A stretch of 64,000 bases of DNA from Derxia lacustris (GCF_002105195.1 NZ_MUHU01000025.1:372001-436000), one strand, 5' to 3'; positions 20,739 through 30,276 are shown, counted from the first letter of the stretch. Translations and numbers: made by a program. Notes: generated by a model not told the origin, from the sequence alone.

Positions 20739-21962
20739 ATGGATACGCAATACAACTTTGAAGAAGAAGACGTGCACGGTGGCGTGCCGCTGCGCATGTG
20801 GACGCGCGGCGTGCCGGTGGAAGCCGAGGCGCGCAAGCAGTTGACCAATGCCGCGCGGCTGCCGGTGGTGTGGCCGCACATCGCGGCGATGCCCGACGTG
20901 CACCTGGGGATCGGCGCCACGGTCGGGTCGGTGATTCCCACGCTCAAGGCCATCATTCCGGCCGCCGTGGGCGTCGACATCGGCTGCGGGATGATGGCCT
21001 GCAAGACCACGCTGCGCGCCGAGGACCTGCCCGACAATCTCGCGCCGCTGCGCGCGGCCATCGAGCGCGCGGTGCCGCATGGCCGCACGCCCGGTGCGCG
21101 CGACGTGGGCGCCTGGAGCAAGACGCCGGGCGCGGTCGATACCGCCTGGGCCACGCTTGAGCCCGAGTTCACCGAGCTGTGCCGCGACCATCCGCGGCTG
21201 AAGAACACCAACAACCACAAGCAGCTCGGCACGCTCGGCACCGGCAACCATTTCATCGAGGTCTGCCTGGATGAAGCGGGCGCGGTGTGGTTCATGCTGC
21301 ATTCGGGTTCGCGCGGCGTGGGCAATGCCATCGGCACCATGTTCATCGAGCTGGCGAAGAAGGATGCGCAGCGCAACGACGTGCATCTGCCCGACCGCGA
21401 TCTGGCCTATTTCGAGGAAGGCGCGCAGTACTTCGGCGACTACGTGCGCGCCGTGGGCTGGGCGCAGAAATTTGCGCGCGTGAACCGCGAGGTGATGATG
21501 CGGCGCGTGATCGAGGCGGCCAAGACGGTGCTGTGCAAGAACTTCCAGAGCCACATCGAGGCGGTGAACTGCCATCACAACTATGTGCAGCGCGAGCGCC
21601 ACTTTGGCCAGGACCTGTACGTGACGCGCAAGGGCGCGGTGAGCGCGCAGGAAGGCGAGCTGGGGATCATTCCGGGCAGCATGGGCGCGCGCAGCTTCAT
21701 CGTGCGCGGCAAGGGCAATCCGCAGAGCTTTGCGAGCTGCTCGCATGGCGCCGGCCGCGCGATGAGCCGGGGCGAGGCCAAGCGCCGCTTCACGCTGGCC
21801 GATCACCGTGCCGCGACCGAGGGCGTGGAGTGCCGCAAGGACGCCGACGTGATCGACGAGATCCCGATGGCCTACAAGGACATCGACGCGGTGATGGCGG
21901 CCCAGACCGATCTGGTCGACGTGGTGCACACGCTGCGCCAGGTGGTTTGCGTGAAGGGATAG
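20739..21962 (+). CDS. rtcB: RNA-splicing ligase RtcB
   Basis: GTP- and manganese-dependent ligase that joins RNA 2',3'-cyclic-phosphate or 3'-phosphate ends to 5'-hydroxyl ends. The 407-residue product carries the family motifs MPDVHLGIGATVGSVIP, GVDIGCGMM with the metal-binding Cys, GTLGTGNHFIEV, LHSGSRGVG, NCHHNY and the guanylylated-His region CSHGAGRAMSR. I chose ATG 20739 (MDTQYNF); the frame is open back to 20670, which lies in the Y RNA and is not family-like. rtcA begins two bases after the stop, so the two repair enzymes are coupled. Confidence 0.96.
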   Translation: MDTQYNFEEEDVHGGVPLRMWTRGVPVEAEARKQLTNAARLPVVWPHIAAMPDVHLGIGATVGSVIPTLKAIIPAAVGVDIGCGMMACKTTLRAEDLPDNLAPLRAAIERAVPHGRTPGARDVGAWSKTPGAVDTAWATLEPEFTELCRDHPRLKNTNNHKQLGTLGTGNHFIEVCLDEAGAVWFMLHSGSRGVGNAIGTMFIELAKKDAQRNDVHLPDRDLAYFEEGAQYFGDYVRAVGWAQKFARVNREVMMRRVIEAAKTVLCKNFQSHIEAVNCHHNYVQRERHFGQDLYVTRKGAVSAQEGELGIIPGSMGARSFIVRGKGNPQSFASCSHGAGRAMSRGEAKRRFTLADHRAATEGVECRKDADVIDEIPMAYKDIDAVMAAQTDLVDVVHTLRQVVCVKG

Positions 21963-21964
21963 CC

Positions 21965-22999
21965 ATGATCGAGATCGACGGATCGGCCGGCGAAGGCGGC
22001 GGCCAGATCCTGCGCAGCGCGCTGTCGCTGGCGATGTGCACCGGGCAGCCGGTGCGCGTCACGGCGATCCGCGCGCGGCGCTCGCGGCCGGGGCTGATGC
22101 GCCAGCATCTGGCCTGCGTGCAGGCGGCCCAGGCCATCTGCGACGCGACGGTGGAAGGCGCGCAGGCCGGTTCCTGCGCGGTGAGCTTTGCGCCGGGCGC
22201 GGTGCGTGGTGGCGAGTACCGGTTTGCCATCGGCACGGCGGGCAGCTGCCTGCTGCTGTTGCAGACGCTGCTGCCGCCGCTGCTGCTGGCGACTGAGCCG
22301 AGCCGGCTGCTGCTGTCGGGCGGCACGCACAACCCGATGGCGCCGCCCTATCACTTCGTCGAGCGGGCGTTTGCGCCGCTGCTGCGGCGGCTCGGTGCCG
22401 GCATCGAGCTGAAGATTCATCGGCATGGCTTCTTTCCGGCCGGCGGTGGCGAGATCGAGGTGGCGGTCTGGCCGCCGGCGGCGCTGCTGCCCTTCGACCT
22501 GACCGAGCGCGGCGCGCTGCGCGAAGCCTTCGGCGAGGCGCTGGTGGCGGCCGTGCCGCGTCAGGTCGCGCGGCGCGAGCTGGATGCGCTGGCGCGCGCC
22601 TTCGGCTGGAGCGAGGCGCAGTTGCAGATTCCGTCGCTGCGGGCGAACGAGGGGCCGGGCAATGCGGTGCTGGCCACCTTCGCGTGCGAGCACGTCACCG
22701 AGCTGTTCACCGGCTTTGGCGAGAAGGCCGTGTCGGCCGAGCGCGTGGCCGGGGAAGTGGTGGCGCAGGCGCGGGCGTGGCTTGCGAGCGGCGCGGCGCT
22801 CGGGCCGCAGCTCGCCGACCAGATCGCGCTGCCGCTGGCGCTGGCCGTGGTGGCGAGCGGGCGCGCGGCCAGCTTTACCTGCAGCGAGGTCACGCCGCAT
22901 GCGCGCAGCAATTTCGCGGTGATCGAGCGCTTCCTGCCGATCGATTGCCGCATCGAGGCTCAGGGCGCGGCGCAACTCGTGAGCCTGCTGCCGGGCTGA
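21965..22999 (+). CDS. rtcA: RNA 3'-terminal phosphate cyclase RtcA
   Basis: Converts RNA 3'-phosphates into 2',3'-cyclic phosphates with ATP, preparing or protecting ends for RtcB. The 344-residue product starts MIEIDGSAGEGGGQILRSAL, the hallmark N-terminus, and contains RPGLMRQHL, SGGTHNPMAPP, FFPAGGGEIEV, and the C-terminal active-site region HVTELFTGFGEKAVSAE followed by ADQIALPLALA. It is the last gene of the rsr-yrlA-rtcBA operon. The start overlaps nothing but lies two bases after rtcB, supporting ATG 21965. A 477-base gene-free stretch follows. Confidence 0.95.
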   Translation: MIEIDGSAGEGGGQILRSALSLAMCTGQPVRVTAIRARRSRPGLMRQHLACVQAAQAICDATVEGAQAGSCAVSFAPGAVRGGEYRFAIGTAGSCLLLLQTLLPPLLLATEPSRLLLSGGTHNPMAPPYHFVERAFAPLLRRLGAGIELKIHRHGFFPAGGGEIEVAVWPPAALLPFDLTERGALREAFGEALVAAVPRQVARRELDALARAFGWSEAQLQIPSLRANEGPGNAVLATFACEHVTELFTGFGEKAVSAERVAGEVVAQARAWLASGAALGPQLADQIALPLALAVVASGRAASFTCSEVTPHARSNFAVIERFLPIDCRIEAQGAAQLVSLLPG

Positions 23000-23476
23000 T
23001 CCTGCGCTCGGAAAGGGCGCGCAAGGCCGTCTGCGGGCCGGTAGGCGGCCGTGGCGGGCGGGGAGTTGTCCACCGCCCGCGCACCGGCTTTTCCCCTTGG
23101 CAATCCACCGGCTTCGACTGTGGTTTTCCACGAGGGTATCCACCGGTCTTCCACGAGGCTGGACACCGCTTTTCCTCAAGGCTGGACTACTGGATATGCC
23201 ACTGGATATCCGGCGGTTGTCCAGAAGCTTGTCCACAGGCGCTGGCGCGCGCTATTCACAAAGTTTTCCCCAGAGCGGACGCGCGGTGAAAAGGCTTGCA
23301 AGGCGATGGCGTGACCGTTCATCGCCGCGAGTTCCGGCGACAAATCCTGTGGATGGATTTCCGCCAGAAACTTTTCCACAGGATGTGGATAGGTTTGACG
23401 GCCTTGGGGCGCGCGCCGGAAGCGATGAACAGCCGGCTGGCGCGAGGTACGTGATCGGTCGGGTGCGGCCGGGTTT
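23000..23476. other. Gene-free stretch with a cluster of DnaA-box-like sequences
   Basis: No credible gene is visible in these 477 bases. Near-consensus DnaA boxes (TTATCCACA or complement) are TTGTCCACA 23229-23237, TTTTCCACA 23372-23380 and TGTGGATAG 23384-23392, each with one mismatch. Weaker ones are GTATCCACC 23136-23144, TTGTCCACC 23066-23074, CTATTCACA 23252-23260 and TGTGGATGG 23348-23356. The tract also contains runs of TTTTCC and the doubled TGGATAT element near 23190-23210. It could be a DnaA-titrating or accessory origin-like site; this is inference from motif density. Confidence 0.45.
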
Positions 23477-24085
23477 TCAGCCTTCGGCCGGCTTCGCGAG
23501 CGCGGCCTTCACCCGCTCGAAACGATCGGCGGCGGCGGTGATCTCGACGGCGCGGCGGCGCATGAGGTCGAGCATTTCGCCGAGCAGCGCCGACTCGTCG
23601 GCCTCGACCACCTGCTCGCCCACGAGCCAGCAGGCCAGCGCCGGCTCGTCGCGGCCGAGGGCGCGCGCGGTGTCGCGCTGCCAGTCGGTGCCGAACAGCA
23701 GCCGCGCCGAATCGCGGAACAGGTCGCGCGCCGTGGGCAGCTCGGCCGGTGCGACGCGCGGCGCGGGTGGCGTCACGGGCGCCTGCGGCTCGACCAGGCT
23801 GCGCGCGCGGGCGCGACGCAGGGCGGCGTCTTCTTCGAGCGTGGCCTCGGCCAGACGGGAAACCTCGGGCAATACCGAGCGGATCATTTCGGCGGCGGTG
23901 AGCGGCACCGTCCAATGCCGCTTTTCCGAAACCCAGCGCGCCTTCGGCACCCAGCGCAGGATGCGTTCGAGCGTGTCGGTGAATCCACATTTGATGAGAA
24001 TTGCGTCATCCGTGATCTCGATCCACGGATTGGGCGGGAAAGGATTTGCCGCCAGCAGGGCGCGCGCTTCTTCGAGGCTTGGCAT
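23477..24085 (-). CDS. Hypothetical protein with a HARP-like N-terminal segment
   Basis: A 202-residue protein. Residues about 18-72 (DAILIKCGFTDTLERILRWV, then RWVSEKRHWTVPL) resemble the HARP motif of SMARCAL1-type annealing helicases: a strand, a helix, then aromatic K-x-R-x-W-x-x-P. The middle is an Ala/Pro linker and the C-terminal half is helical. No helicase motifs are present. The match is by eye and weak, so the function is open. The gene lies beside the DnaA-box-rich stretch and is divergent from the small gene at 24124. Confidence 0.55.
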   Translation of the reverse strand: MPSLEEARALLAANPFPPNPWIEITDDAILIKCGFTDTLERILRWVPKARWVSEKRHWTVPLTAAEMIRSVLPEVSRLAEATLEEDAALRRARARSLVEPQAPVTPPAPRVAPAELPTARDLFRDSARLLFGTDWQRDTARALGRDEPALACWLVGEQVVEADESALLGEMLDLMRRRAVEITAAADRFERVKAALAKPAEG

Positions 24086-24123
24086 GATGTCGCCTGCACT
24101 TTCAACAATTGGGAGCGATCATC

Positions 24124-24453
24124 ATGAGCACATCGCCCGCCGCAGGCAAACCCGACGCCGATGATTACCTCGAACTCTTCGGCCGATATGGCAAGGATTT
24201 CGGGCCGGTATATCTCGAAGCCGAAGACCAGACTTACCGATTGCTGTTCGAGCAGATCGTGCGATTGCTGATCGAGCCTTCGCCTTTCAATCTGAGCATG
24301 CCGCAGGAATTCCGCATCACGGCGCAACGCTGGCTCAATGGCGACGACGAAGTCCAGCGCCACATGCGCGAACCGCAGATGCGGCATTTCATGCTCAGCG
24401 ATTTCTACGACTACGTTCATCTGCGCAAGACGATGGGGCACGCGCCCTGGTGA
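24124..24453 (+). CDS. Small hypothetical protein
   Basis: A 109-residue soluble protein that I do not recognise, with DADDYLELFGRYGKDFGPVYLE at its N-terminal side and a C-terminal FYDYVHLRKTMGHAPW. It has no signal peptide, membrane segment or obvious catalytic motif. ATG 24124 follows a GGGAGCG ribosome site; the frame is open to 24109. It starts 38 bases from the divergent HARP-like gene, so they may share a promoter region. Confidence 0.6.
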   Translation: MSTSPAAGKPDADDYLELFGRYGKDFGPVYLEAEDQTYRLLFEQIVRLLIEPSPFNLSMPQEFRITAQRWLNGDDEVQRHMREPQMRHFMLSDFYDYVHLRKTMGHAPW

Positions 24454-24621
24454 CGGGGCTGCGACCGCGCCATGACGGGCGGAACGCCCTCGCCCGCCTT
24501 GCCGGCCACGCCCTGAGCCACGGCGCCGGCGATCCGCGTCGCCCGGCCCCGAAATTGCTGAAAGCCATACCGCGCGCAATTCCCTGTCGCGTTTGTCGGG
24601 TTTCATCCCGTGGAGAAGACC

Positions 24622-24927
24622 ATGGCTTTCGACATTTCTAAGGAATGGGGCGATGCCGATGTGGCGGCATTGCTCGGCTCGGTGGAAGACGATCGTGACT
24701 GGCGGCTCGAAGTCGGCAAGGACGCAATCGTGTCATTGCACGACATGACCGTGCCGACCGGCACCGAATATGACGCGACGATGCATTGCTTCTTCGAGAT
24801 GTGGTCGCAGGGGACTGATTGGGTCGGCCCCGGCGCGGCGTCCGACAAGAAACTCGTCGCCACCATCGCCAAGAAATTGCGCGAGAACTGGCCGAATCTC
24901 GTCGCGGGTCAGACGCTTTACGCCTGA
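24622..24927 (+). CDS. Small hypothetical protein
   Basis: A 101-residue protein that I do not recognise. It is soluble, acidic at the N-terminus (MAFDISKEWGDADVAALLG) and helical at the C-terminus (ATIAKKLRENWPNLVAG). ATG 24622 is preferred to the GTG at 24610 because GGAGAAG lies just upstream. It is separated by 168 bases from the small gene before it. The 284 bases after it, up to the frameshifted hydrolase, hold no gene that I can support. Confidence 0.55.
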   Translation: MAFDISKEWGDADVAALLGSVEDDRDWRLEVGKDAIVSLHDMTVPTGTEYDATMHCFFEMWSQGTDWVGPGAASDKKLVATIAKKLRENWPNLVAGQTLYA

Positions 24928-25211
24928 TTCACGCGCGCGGCCGTATCGGATTTGCTGGCGCGGAATCGAGCCTGAATGGCTCTGGCTGCCGGGCAATCGG
25001 CTTTCATTTCCGTCCGAACCGAATTGCGTGAATTGCCGCAATGCAATCGCATTGCCCGCGCAATTGGACCCGATTCGCGCGGTCGCGGCGCGGCCGGCCT
25101 GATCCGGGCCGCGTGCCGACCAGCCTTTCCCGCCCCTGGCGGACCGCGCGCGTCGCGCCGTTCACCGAACAAGGGGCGCCGCCGGCAGGGCTTGCGCCGT
25201 GTGGCCGTGCC

Positions 25212-26355
25212 CTAGCGCACCGCCGCCGTCGCGCGCACGGCGGTCGCGCGCGCGCCCACCCAGCGGCCGACCAGATTGAGCATCTCGGGCGCGAGCGTTT
25301 CCTCGATGAAGGCGTACTCCGACGGCAGGCCCTTGTCGGCGGTCTGGAACAGGTGGTTGAGGCCGGGCAGCTCGGCGATCGTGGTGTCGCGGTTCGATGC
25401 CAGCGCGCTGCGGATCGCGCCGAGGTTGAGCGGACTGGGCACCTGCAGGTCCTTGCTGCCGCCCAGCGCCAGCACCGGGCAGCGCACGCGCGCCAGCGTC
25501 GGCGCCGGGTCGTAGGCCAGGAAGTAGCGGAACCAGGCCGAATAGATGCTCGACGACTCGCGCCGCGCCTGTTCGGCCGGCATGCCGCCGGCAGCGAGCG
25601 TGCGCATCAGCTCGGCGCGCGCCTGGCGCAGGTCGGGCTGGCGCGCGCGCCGCGTCCTGCACCGCGCGCGCCACGGTCAGCGCCTGCTCAACCTCGGTCG
25701 GCGTGGCGCCCGCGGCCTCGTTGATGGCGCGCACCTGGGCCAGCACATCCTCGCCGCCGCGCACGCCCACGCCGGCCATCAGCACGATGAAGGCGATGGC
25801 CGGATCGCGGCTCGCCACCATCGGCGCGATCAGTCCGCCCTCGCTGTGGCCGATCAGGCCGATGCGCGCGCCGTCGATCTCGGCCCGCGTGCGCAGCCAG
25901 GCCACGCCGGCTTCCACGTCGAGCGCCAGATCGGCGGTGGTGGCCTCGCGCAGACCGGGCTGGGAGCCGCCCACGCCCCGGTCGTCGACCCGCAGCACCG
26001 CGATGCCAAGCCGGCTCAGGTGATCGGCCAGCACCAGGAAGGGCTTGTGGCCGTAATAGCTCTCGTCGCGGTCCTGCGGCCCCGAGCCCGAGATGAGCAG
26101 CACCGCCGGATGCGGCCCCGCGCCCTGCGGCACGGTGAGCGTGCCGGCCAGTTGCAGATGCGAGCGCGCATTGACGAACACCACATCCTCGCTGCGATAC
26201 GGGAACGGCGGCTCGGGCGTCTGCGGCCGGCGCGCCGGCGGCGGCTCGCCGTGCGGCACGCCGGTGCGCGGCAGTTCCTGCGCCGATGCGGCACTGCACA
26301 ATAAAAGTGCGACAAACCATCCGAACAGCAGGCGAAGGCGGTGTGGCGAGGACAT
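25212..26355 (-). pseudogene. Secreted alpha/beta hydrolase, frameshifted in a GC run
   Basis: The N-terminal 230 residues have a signal peptide (LLFGWFVALLLCSAASA), the oxyanion-type GSGPQDRD, DDRGVGGS and the nucleophile elbow GHSEGG. Downstream, in another frame, the C-terminal half continues with AWFRYFLAYDPAPTL, CPVLALGGSKD and the catalytic-His-type GLNHLFQTADKG, ending at 25212. The shift falls at the GC-dinucleotide run 25641-25652, where two added bases restore DAARARQPDLRQ. A slippage mutation or a sequencing error in this run are both plausible. When intact it would be an esterase or acyl-peptidase-like enzyme of the envelope. It is divergent from the DUF2788 gene. Confidence 0.75.
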
Positions 26356-26435
26356 GAGCGGCTTTCAGCTGGGAGGAGTTGAAAACGCTCGCGCCATGGG
26401 CGCGGCGTAGCATCGGCGCTTTTCTGGAGGTTCTC

Positions 26436-26645
26436 GTGTTCGGCTATACCGAAGAACAAATCGCCGGCTTCGGCCTGACCTGGGGCGTGGGCGGCTTCAT
26501 CGTTCTCATGCTCGCGATCATCTGGAACCTCGCGCGTGAGTCGAAGGCAGGCAAGTTCGGCACCATCGTGCTGTTCATCGTGCTGGCCTTCGGCATCCTC
26601 GGCTTCGTCGCAAAGAACGTGCTGCAGTGGGTCATGCATATCTGA
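26436..26645 (+). CDS. DUF2788 family small membrane protein
   Basis: A 69-residue protein, FGYTEEQIAGFGLTWGVGGF at its N-terminus, with two transmembrane helices (about residues 14-29 and 41-65) joined by the short basic loop ARESKAGKFG. It matches the DUF2788 family from memory; the function is unknown. I choose GTG 26436 because CTGGAGG precedes it at normal spacing and family members begin with (M)FGYTEEQ; the frame stays open to 26379. Confidence 0.75.
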   Translation: MFGYTEEQIAGFGLTWGVGGFIVLMLAIIWNLARESKAGKFGTIVLFIVLAFGILGFVAKNVLQWVMHI

Positions 26646-26681
26646 CCGCCTGATTCCAAAGGAAATTCCGTTCCCCGCCGC

Positions 26682-29447
26682 GTGATCGCCACCCCTGCCC
26701 CCGCCGCCGGCCCGAGTGCCGCCCGCCTTGTCGCGCAATGGCTTGCGATTGCCTGCGCCTATTACGTCACCGGCCGGCTCGGGCTGGCCGTGCCTTACGT
26801 CGGGACGCACATCACCCTCATCTGGCCGCCCACCGGCATTGCGCTGGCGGGACTGCTGCTGTGGGGGCCGCGCATGTGGCCGGCCGTCTGGCTCGGCGCG
26901 CTGGCGGTCAATCTGGGCATCAGTGCCAGCCCCTGGCTGGCGGCCGGCATCGCCTGCGGAAATGCCGCCGGTCCGGTGCTGGGCGCGTGGATGTTGCGGC
27001 GCAGCGGATTCGACCCGGCCTTCGAGCGGCGCAGCGATGTGCTGCGCTATCTGGGCCTCGGCGTGCTGCTGGCGATGATGGTCAACGCCAGCAACGGCGT
27101 GGCCCAGCTGGCGCTGCACGGGCTGGTCGATGGCGCCGCCGCGCCGCGCGCCTGGTTCTACTGGTGGTGCGGCGACGCGGTCGGCGCGCTGGTCTGCGGC
27201 GTGCCGCTGCTGGCGGCGACGGCGCGGCCGCCCTGGCGCCGCGACCTGCGCGCGCTGGCCGAGGGGGGCGCCGGCCTGCTGCTGCTGCTGTGGCTGGGCT
27301 GGGTGCTGTTCTTCGGCGCGGTGCCGGCGCTGCAAGGGCTGACGCTGCCGCTGGTCTTCGTGCCCTTCCTGGTGCTGATCTGGGTCGCGCTGCGCTCGGG
27401 CGTGGCGCTGGCCTCGCTCGGCGGGCTGCTGCTGTCGGCGCTGGCGGCGCTCGGCACGGCGCTCGGCCAGGGGCCGTTTGCCGGCGCCGATACCCATGTG
27501 AGCCTGCTGTCGCTGTGGGCCTACATCGCCACGCTGGCCACGGCCATGCTGCTGCTCACCGCGCTCACCGCCGAGCTGGCGGCCAGCGAGGCGCGGCTCG
27601 GCATCATCAACGACGGCCTGCGCGATCTGGTCTGCCAGCACGACATCGACGGCCGCTACACCGTGATGCTCGACACCTGCGAGGCGCTGCTCGGCTATCG
27701 CGCCGAGGAGCTGCTGGGCCGCTCGCGCTACCAGTTCATGCATCCGGCCGACGCGGTGCGGGCGCGCGCGGCGGTCGACACCATGATCGAGCGGCGCGAG
27801 CCGAGCCCGCCGGTCGAGTACCGCTACCGCCATGCCGACGGCCGCTGGGTCTGGCTGCAAGGGCTGTCCACGCTGGTCTTCGATGCCGCCGGCGGCGTGC
27901 GGGCGGTGCAGGTCACGGCGCGCGACGTGAGCGCACGCAAGGCCGCCGAGGCGGCGCTGATGCGCAGCGAGGCGGTGCATCGCAGCGTGGTCGACACGCT
28001 GCACGAGGGCATCCTGCTGCTGCGCGGCGACGGCAGCATCGTCTCGGCCAATCCGCGCGCCGCCGCGCTGCTGGGCTTTGCCAGCGATCTGCCGCCGGCC
28101 TGCCTGAGCGACCTGCTGGCGCGCGCCGAACTGCTGCGCGCCGACGGCCAGCCGCACCGGGTCGCGCCGGCCGAGCTGCTGCATTTCGAGACCCGCCCGG
28201 CCTTCCACAACCGCGTGGTCGGCCTGCGCCGCAGCGGCAGCGAGCTGCGCTGGCTCGATGTGAACGGCGCGCCGGTGGCGCTCGATGCCGAGGGCGCGCG
28301 CGGCTTCGTGCTGTCGTTCGCCGATGTCACGGTGCAGCGCGAGCATCAGCGCGCGCTGGAGCGGCTGGCGTCGCGGCTGGCGCTGGCCTCGGCCGCCGCC
28401 GGCCTCGGGCTGTGGACGGTGGACGGCCAGGGCGGCCGGGTCGAATGGGACGACCGGGTGCGGGCCCAGCACGGCCTCGCGCCCGACGCGCCCACGCCCG
28501 ATCTCGACGGCTGGCTTGCCAGCTTCCATGTGGAATCGGTCGCCGGCGCGCGCCGGCTGCTGGTCGAGCGCCGGCCCGGCCGCGAACCGGTGGTGCTGCG
28601 CGTGCGCCAGCCCGACGGCGGCAGCGCCGAGATCGAGTTCAGCGCCCATGTCGAGCTCGACGGCGAAGGCCAGTCGCGCCGCATCGTCGGCTTCTCGCGC
28701 GACGTGACCCAGCGCGAGCTGACCACCCGGCTGCGCCACGAGCGCGATCTGGCCCAGCGCGAGATGCGCACCCGCAACGAATTCCTGGCCCGCATGAGCC
28801 ATGAGCTGCGCACGCCGCTCAATGCCGTGCTCGGCTTTGCCCAGCTCATCCCGGTGCAGGAAGGCGCGGCGCTGTCCGAGCGCGCGCGGCGCCATCTCGA
28901 CCACATCGTCGAGGCCGGCAACCACCAGCTCCAGCTCATCAACGAGCTGCTCGAACTGGCGCGCACCGCGCGCGAGGATTTCAGCGTCGACATCGCCGAG
29001 CTGGCGCTGGCGCCGCTGCTCGACCGGCTGCGCCCGCTGGCCGAGGCCACGCTGGGTCAGCGCGTCGGCCGGCTGGTGGTGGCCTGCCCCGATGCGCTGC
29101 GGCTGCGCGGCGACGAGCGCCGGCTGGTGCAGGTGCTGCTCAACCTGCTCAACAACGCCGGCAAGTTCGGCCCGCACGGCAGCGTCATCGAGCTCGACTG
29201 CGTGCGCGTCGGCGACCGGGTCGAGCTGAGCGTGAGCGATCGCGGCCCCGGCATTCCGCCCGAGGCGCTGGAACGGGTGTTCGATCCCTTCGTGGGCCGG
29301 GGCGTCGGCGCGCCCAGCGACAGCGGCGTGGGGCTGGGCCTGAGCCTGTCGCGCGCGCTCGCCACGGCGATGGGCGGCAGCCTGACCGCCGCCAACCGGC
29401 CCGAAGGCGGCGCGCGCTTCATCCTGAGCCTGCCGGCCGCCGACTGA
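26682..29447 (+). CDS. MASE1-PAS sensor histidine kinase
   Basis: A 921-residue membrane sensor kinase. Residues about 10-290 form a MASE1-type membrane domain (YYVTGRLGLAVPYVGTHITL and WPPTGIALAGLLLWG, about eight helices). Three PAS-type segments follow (about 305-425, 430-560 and 560-690), then HisKA with the phospho-His in MSHELRTPLNAVLGF near 705 and HATPase_c with NLLNNAGKFGP, DRGPGIPPE and GVGLGLSLS. There is no receiver domain and no linked response-regulator gene, so the partner is elsewhere. GTG 26682 is the start; the AAAGGAAA ahead of it is rather distant. The stimulus cannot be read from sequence. Confidence 0.85.
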   Translation: MIATPAPAAGPSAARLVAQWLAIACAYYVTGRLGLAVPYVGTHITLIWPPTGIALAGLLLWGPRMWPAVWLGALAVNLGISASPWLAAGIACGNAAGPVLGAWMLRRSGFDPAFERRSDVLRYLGLGVLLAMMVNASNGVAQLALHGLVDGAAAPRAWFYWWCGDAVGALVCGVPLLAATARPPWRRDLRALAEGGAGLLLLLWLGWVLFFGAVPALQGLTLPLVFVPFLVLIWVALRSGVALASLGGLLLSALAALGTALGQGPFAGADTHVSLLSLWAYIATLATAMLLLTALTAELAASEARLGIINDGLRDLVCQHDIDGRYTVMLDTCEALLGYRAEELLGRSRYQFMHPADAVRARAAVDTMIERREPSPPVEYRYRHADGRWVWLQGLSTLVFDAAGGVRAVQVTARDVSARKAAEAALMRSEAVHRSVVDTLHEGILLLRGDGSIVSANPRAAALLGFASDLPPACLSDLLARAELLRADGQPHRVAPAELLHFETRPAFHNRVVGLRRSGSELRWLDVNGAPVALDAEGARGFVLSFADVTVQREHQRALERLASRLALASAAAGLGLWTVDGQGGRVEWDDRVRAQHGLAPDAPTPDLDGWLASFHVESVAGARRLLVERRPGREPVVLRVRQPDGGSAEIEFSAHVELDGEGQSRRIVGFSRDVTQRELTTRLRHERDLAQREMRTRNEFLARMSHELRTPLNAVLGFAQLIPVQEGAALSERARRHLDHIVEAGNHQLQLINELLELARTAREDFSVDIAELALAPLLDRLRPLAEATLGQRVGRLVVACPDALRLRGDERRLVQVLLNLLNNAGKFGPHGSVIELDCVRVGDRVELSVSDRGPGIPPEALERVFDPFVGRGVGAPSDSGVGLGLSLSRALATAMGGSLTAANRPEGGARFILSLPAAD

Positions 29448-29460
29448 GACCGTTGCCGGC

Positions 29461-30276
29461 TCAGGGCTGGCGCCGGTCGAGCGCGAGCGCATGGCGTTCC
29501 ACCCGCGCAAAGCGGCCGGTCGCGGCATCGAAGTCGTAGCGGTCGGCGCGGCAGGCCGCCGGCCCGTCGCCGTCGCGCGCCCAGCCCAGCAGCCAGACCG
29601 AATTGGGCACGCCCGCGCGGACTCGCGCCGAGACCGCCGTGCCGGCCTGCACCACCCAGGCCGCGCGTGCCGCGCCCGGCGGCGCCAGCGGCCGCACATA
29701 GGGCAGATGCACATGCCCGCCCAGCAGCAGATCGGCGCCGGCCTCGGTCCAGGCCTGCGCCGCCGCGCGATGGCCGTGCAGCAGATTGGCCCGGTCGCTC
29801 TCCTCGATGGCGAGCAGCGGCTGATGCGTGACCACGATGCGCAGCTGGCCCGGTCGCGCCTGCGCCAGCCGCGCCGCCACGCGCGCGATCTGCGCCGCCG
29901 ACACTTCGCCGTCCTTGTGTCGCGCTGGTCGCGTGGTGTTGACGCCCAGCACCAGCAGCTCGGCGCTCTCGAACGCCGGCTCCAGCTCGGGGCCGAAGGC
30001 GGCGCAGTGATTGGCATAGGGCGCGCGCCAGCGCCGCCACAGGTTGAACAGCGGCAGATCGTGATTGCCCGGCAGCACCACGCGCGCCGCCGCGCCGAGC
30101 GCATCGACGAAATCGCGCGCCGCCGCGAACTGGCGCCGCCGCGCGCGCTGGGTGATGTCGCCGGCCAGCACCAGCAGATCGGGCCGCAGCGCCTGCGCCA
30201 GCGCGATCAGCGCCGCCACCACCGGCGCGCGCTCGGTGCCGAAATGCGGGTCGGACAGGAACAGCAGGCGGCTCAT
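29461..30276 (-). CDS. Calcineurin-like metallophosphoesterase
   Basis: A 271-residue cytosolic enzyme with the full set of metal-binding blocks: DPHFG near residue 8, GDITQ, GNHD, THQPL and GGHVHLP. It is probably a phosphodiesterase or phosphomonoesterase; the substrate is not evident. ATG 30276 overlaps the stop of the upstream lipid-kinase-like gene by four bases (ATGA), so both are translated together. Confidence 0.85.
   Translation of the reverse strand: MSRLLFLSDPHFGTERAPVVAALIALAQALRPDLLVLAGDITQRARRRQFAAARDFVDALGAAARVVLPGNHDLPLFNLWRRWRAPYANHCAAFGPELEPAFESAELLVLGVNTTRPARHKDGEVSAAQIARVAARLAQARPGQLRIVVTHQPLLAIEESDRANLLHGHRAAAQAWTEAGADLLLGGHVHLPYVRPLAPPGAARAAWVVQAGTAVSARVRAGVPNSVWLLGWARDGDGPAACRADRYDFDAATGRFARVERHALALDRRQP

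Noticed and set aside
26016-30104. A 1362-residue open frame on the minus strand
   Set aside because: It runs antisense through the MASE1 kinase and is rich in Arg/Ala/His/Gln, the signature of a high-GC shadow frame; the overlapping kinase, hydrolase and phosphoesterase have recognisable domains.
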